DNA from: a halophilic archaeon SHRA6
GTDB taxonomy: Archaea > Halobacteriota > Halobacteria > Halobacteriales > Haloferacaceae
Assembly: GCA_005239175.1 (NCBI GenBank)
Contig: ML241294.1
Coordinates: forward strand, 693,275-757,274
DNA: 64,000 nt
Direction: 5' to 3'
A model generated the notes under the pieces. That model searched no databases. It had not been told where the DNA came from and worked only from the letters and a program-made list of their open reading frames with translations. The translations under genes and the position numbers were made by a program. This document shows positions 61,496 through 64,000 of the stretch, one piece after another. Within the stretch, counting starts at the first letter, position 1, and each line of letters opens with the position of its first letter.

Positions 61496-62357
61496 TTGAT
61501 TCCTCCTCGGATGGTGGTTTGTCTTCGGACGGTTCCGCGCCGCTTTCGATGGCCGGACGATCCGCTGTTTCGATCGTCGCCCGGCCGATAAATCGCATTC
61601 CTGGATCGATGCCGTCGAACCACGACGCACAGTGTGGACACTGCGGGGCGTCGAGCAGCGACAGCGTCACCGGCTCGCGGCACTGCTCGCACTTGCCCTG
61701 GGTCACGTTCTTTCGATTGGCTTCCTGTTTGAGTTCGGCCGCTTGCTCACGCGTCGCCTGAGCCTGCTCGATCGCCGCAAGCCGAGGTCCGAACGAATCG
61801 ATCGCCTCGCCGATCGTTTCAACCTCGGCCTCGAGATCGACGACAGCCTCGTCGTGTGCCTCAAGGATCGTCTCGTAGTTATCGAACCCCGAAGCGAGTT
61901 CGGCCTCGAGCGCGTCGAGGGTGGATTCGAGTGATGCGATCCGTTCACCGATCGCTGGGTGATCGTGGTTTGCCCCAGCGAGGTCCGGATGACTGTGATC
62001 GTCGTCAGCCTTCGATTTGGCCTCACGCAACACGTCGATGATCCGACTCCGCGTATCTTCGATCTCCTCGGTAAGCCGAGATTCGACCGCCTCGATCTCG
62101 GCGTCGGCTGCTGGAGTGTCCGGGTGAAGGTCAGTCTCGATCGAATCCACTCGCGTCTCGATCGTGGCCAGTTGATCGAGCAGCTCGTCGAGCCGATCGT
62201 CGAGTTCGCCGCGTGGATCCCCTTCCTCAATCAGCCTGAACGCCATGACTGCGCGAGCGAGGGCTGACTCGAACGTCCGATCGTGCTCGGCCGCATAGTC
62301 ATCGAGCCACGACTCGAGGTCTGCGGGCAGCTCGATCGACTGGGCGTCACGAGACAT
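61485..62357 (-). CDS. coiled-coil protein with C-terminal zinc finger
   Basis: A 290-residue protein. The N-terminus (QSIELPADLESWLDDYAAEHDRTFESALARAVMAF) resembles a ribbon-helix-helix. Residues 50-210 are a long acidic coiled coil with heptad Leu/Ile/Ala. Then KCEQCREPVTLSLLDAPQCPHCASWFDG is a zinc ribbon. The tail is acidic and disordered. The architecture suggests a DNA-binding structural or chromatin-like protein that forms rods or dimers. It overlaps the next gene by 11 bases. I do not know a named family. Confidence 0.7.
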   Translation of the reverse strand: MSRDAQSIELPADLESWLDDYAAEHDRTFESALARAVMAFRLIEEGDPRGELDDRLDELLDQLATIETRVDSIETDLHPDTPAADAEIEAVESRLTEEIEDTRSRIIDVLREAKSKADDDHSHPDLAGANHDHPAIGERIASLESTLDALEAELASGFDNYETILEAHDEAVVDLEAEVETIGEAIDSFGPRLAAIEQAQATREQAAELKQEANRKNVTQGKCEQCREPVTLSLLDAPQCPHCASWFDGIDPGMRFIGRATIETADRPAIESGAEPSEDKPPSEEESNDQ

Positions 62358-62410
62358 CTACACCGATACTGGTTGGTCTGGCTACTTAAGCGTACACCGG
62401 AAAATATCAA

Positions 62411-63247
62411 TCAGCGAATCTTCCTGACGTCGCTGATGTCGAAGCCGCCATCGTGTATTTCGGTCTCGAACTGGACGATGTTCTCGGATTCAATCCGTGA
62501 AAGAACACCACGGAACTCGCGGATGATCATAACACGGGCGCGTTTCGAGCCGCCAGTCTCCCACGAAAACACGAACGTGCCGCCGGAAGCGTCCATGAGC
62601 TGGCCGAACTGCGGCTCCGAAATCGTCTCGGTGTTGACGACGACCAAGATAAGCCCGCCCCACTCGTAGGCGGCACGCTTGAGTCCGCGCATCAACATGG
62701 CAATGTCACTCCACTGGGTGTCCTCGTTGATCGAGCCGATTAGATCGGTTAATGAATCCAAGACAACGAGGTTGCCCGGGGCGTGTTCGGAGAGGTACCC
62801 ACCGAGGGAGCCAAACACCGAATCTCGACGCCGGTCCTTCGTGAGATCGGTGATTTTCACCGCCTGTCCGGAGTACCACTCGCGGGGAATAGCACTCGCG
62901 TGGAAGTACTCGGCGGAGAAGTCACGGAACGTGATCTTCGGGACGGCTGCCTCGACGATCTCCTCGTCGAGGGTGTACCGCAGCTCCCGCTCGATCGCCC
63001 CTTGACTCGCAGTAATCGACAGATAGTGAATCTCATCGGGAAGTCGCGTCTCCGCTGCCGGCTCGCCGTAGTACAGTTCGAACAACTCAGGGTCCGTGTG
63101 GCCGATCGCGTGCATCGCCGCGCTCGTGTGAATGAACTCGCGAGCACCCGCTCCGGACTCGCCGGCCAAGAGGACGACGTTGCCGGGTGGCGCACCGCCT
63201 TTGAGCGTCTCGTCCAGCTGTGAGATCCCGAACGGGATATTCTGCAT
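62411..63247 (-). CDS. RecA/KaiC/RAD55-type ATPase (HTR-like)
   Basis: A 278-residue protein with a single KaiC-like domain. It starts MQNIPFGISQLDETLKGGAP, then VVLLAGESGAGAREFIHTSA where Walker A is expected. The normal GK(T/S) has become AR, so ATP binding may differ or be lost. Walker B is NLVVLDSLTDLIGSI, and LILVVVNTETISEPQFGQLM follows. The C-terminal region (RVMIIREFRGVLSRIES) is typical of haloarchaeal RAD55-family proteins called HTR-like. These are presumed to signal or assemble on DNA or chemoreceptor-like partners. Lies downstream of a 190-base gap with 19-bp repeats. Confidence 0.85.
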   Translation of the reverse strand: MQNIPFGISQLDETLKGGAPPGNVVLLAGESGAGAREFIHTSAAMHAIGHTDPELFELYYGEPAAETRLPDEIHYLSITASQGAIERELRYTLDEEIVEAAVPKITFRDFSAEYFHASAIPREWYSGQAVKITDLTKDRRRDSVFGSLGGYLSEHAPGNLVVLDSLTDLIGSINEDTQWSDIAMLMRGLKRAAYEWGGLILVVVNTETISEPQFGQLMDASGGTFVFSWETGGSKRARVMIIREFRGVLSRIESENIVQFETEIHDGGFDISDVRKIR

Positions 63248-63299
63248 ACCTTTTCGTCTCGCTTGCGGCGCTTAGCCGTTATGGCCGTCTACGAGGGCC

Positions 63300-63429
63300 G
63301 ATCGCTGCGACATAGGACGATCGCTGCGATGCAGGACGATCGCTCGGACACAAGACGATCGCCACAACACAGGACCGCTGCGACACAGAAAGATCGCACC
63401 AATACAAGACGATCGCTGCGACGACAACC
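63300..63429 (+). repeat. 19-bp tandem repeat (seven units)
   Basis: Consensus GATCGCTGCGACACAGGAC. Units start at 63300, 63319, 63338, 63357, 63376 (16 bp, GAT missing), 63392 and 63411. The first and second are closest to the consensus. It lies in the gap upstream of the KaiC-like gene. Confidence 0.85.
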
Positions 63430-63440
63430 GGCGGGCGCGA

Positions 63441-64000
63441 TCACTCGGGAGCGACGGTCGCGCCCTCGTTGCGGCCGGAAACGACACGAACCTCGCCGTC
63501 GTGACCGCTCGCCGCAAGCGCCTCTCGGCCAGCATCCGCCGCAGCGTCGGCGTTTTCGGCGTCCGTGACAGCATAGACGATCGGCCCCCACGAGGACTGT
63601 CCCGCGCCGTAGACGGCCGCGGTGGTGTCGAGTTTATCAACGATTTCGCCGACCGGTGGACGATAGACACCGCCCTGTTCGTCGGCATACCACGCGCCGT
63701 TGAGCCGGCCGAGCTCGGAAATCGCGTCGCCGAACGCCTCCGCGTGGCCGTCGGCGATCGCCGGCAGCACTCGCCGGAGCACCAGTCCCGCGATCCGATC
63801 GGCCATCGCAGGATCGGCGCGTTCGACAACCGATCGCATACTTTCGTCTTCGGCCACCCCGTCGCGGCCGCTCTCTGCGTTTGGAATCACGAGGAGGAAC
63901 CGCCACCGCTCAGGAATCTGGTGGCGGGCGAGTATCGGCGGGACACGCCACGTTCCATCGGCTGGTCGCTCTGTGGTGAATCGTGCGGTCGGGTGCCCAC
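63441..64000 (-). CDS. beta-RFAP synthase-like GHMP protein, partial
   Basis: The C-terminal 186 or so residues of a GHMP-superfamily enzyme, cut by the window edge. The visible part: HPTARFTTERPADGTWRVPP, then IPERWRFLLVIPNAESGRDG, MRSVVERADPAMADRIAGLV and AAVYGAGQSSWGPIVYAVTD, the last being the glycine-rich GHMP third motif. This matches archaeal beta-ribofuranosylaminobenzene 5'-phosphate synthase, which makes the methanopterin-type precursor; in haloarchaea the product may serve a modified folate. The stop is at 63441. The N-terminal ATP motif lies beyond the window. Confidence 0.8.
   Translation of the reverse strand, partial: GHPTARFTTERPADGTWRVPPILARHQIPERWRFLLVIPNAESGRDGVAEDESMRSVVERADPAMADRIAGLVLRRVLPAIADGHAEAFGDAISELGRLNGAWYADEQGGVYRPPVGEIVDKLDTTAAVYGAGQSSWGPIVYAVTDAENADAAADAGREALAASGHDGEVRVVSGRNEGATVAPE

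Noticed and set aside
63300-63429. Possible CRISPR array upstream of the KaiC-like gene
   Set aside because: Units of 19 bp follow head to tail with no spacers.
1-64000. tRNA genes as integration targets next to the integrases
   Set aside because: No TTCGAATC-type T-arm with a matching acceptor stem was found; the few matches lie inside coding sequence.

Overview
This window is from a halophilic archaeon (class Halobacteria). The evidence is the acidic predicted proteome, archaeal information-processing genes (a TATA-binding-protein paralogue and transcription factor S), Tat/lipobox exported proteins, haloarchaeal IS6- and IS5-type transposase remnants, leaderless TATA-driven starts, and known haloarchaeal small proteins (DUF7837-type zinc peptide, DUF3006, DUF7344-type HTH). 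No rRNA, tRNA or CRISPR array was seen. Roughly 58-64 kb is an ordinary GC-rich, tightly packed chromosomal backbone; about 0.2-53 kb is AT-richer, gappy and accessory.

Layout. 0.2-11.7 kb: HNH nuclease, diverged TBP, a PLD-SNF2 helicase facing (tail to tail) an Eco57I-type methylase/specificity protein, and a rhomboid protease. 11.8-17.2 kb: a small winged-helix gene diverging from a four-gene overlapping operon that contains two RAMP-fold (Cas7-like and Cas5/Cas6-like) proteins, a zinc-binding protein and a repeat-bearing unknown, followed by an HNH-wHTH gene. I read this as a CRISPR-less type IV/III-like effector module, and it is the best candidate here for an undescribed system. 17.4-33 kb: several PD-(D/E)XK candidates, an HhH protein, a wHTH/partner pair, a PLD nuclease fused to a P-loop ATPase, a secreted metallo-beta-lactamase/lamin-tail protein with DUF3006, and a 7TM-PAS histidine kinase. 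33-39 kb: two tandem tyrosine recombinases, IS5 remnants, another possible nuclease and a complete integrase. 39.3-44.3 kb: nested IS6 elements carrying palindromic PATE-like inserts, a repeat-rich gap and a frameshifted replication-type relic. 44.4-51.2 kb: a catabolic/uptake cluster (2-hydroxyacid dehydrogenase, HpcH/HpaI aldolase, IclR regulator with palindromic sites, TAXI-TRAP transporter), bounded by the complete integrase on the left and a truncated paralogue at 51.5 kb on the right. 52-58.5 kb: DisA_N protein, two sensor kinases (one with a canonical LOV motif), HTH protein and pseudogene. 58.5-64 kb: UspA, thiE-thiM, TFS, two overlapping low-complexity genes, a KaiC/RAD55-like ATPase with a 19-bp tandem repeat upstream, and the C-terminal part of a beta-RFAP-synthase-like GHMP protein.

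Taken together, about the first 38 kb behaves as a defence/mobile island: at least eight nuclease-type genes, one methylase, a RAMP operon, recombinases, and many solo copies of one IS-end relic. All functional statements come from reading motifs; no database search was run.
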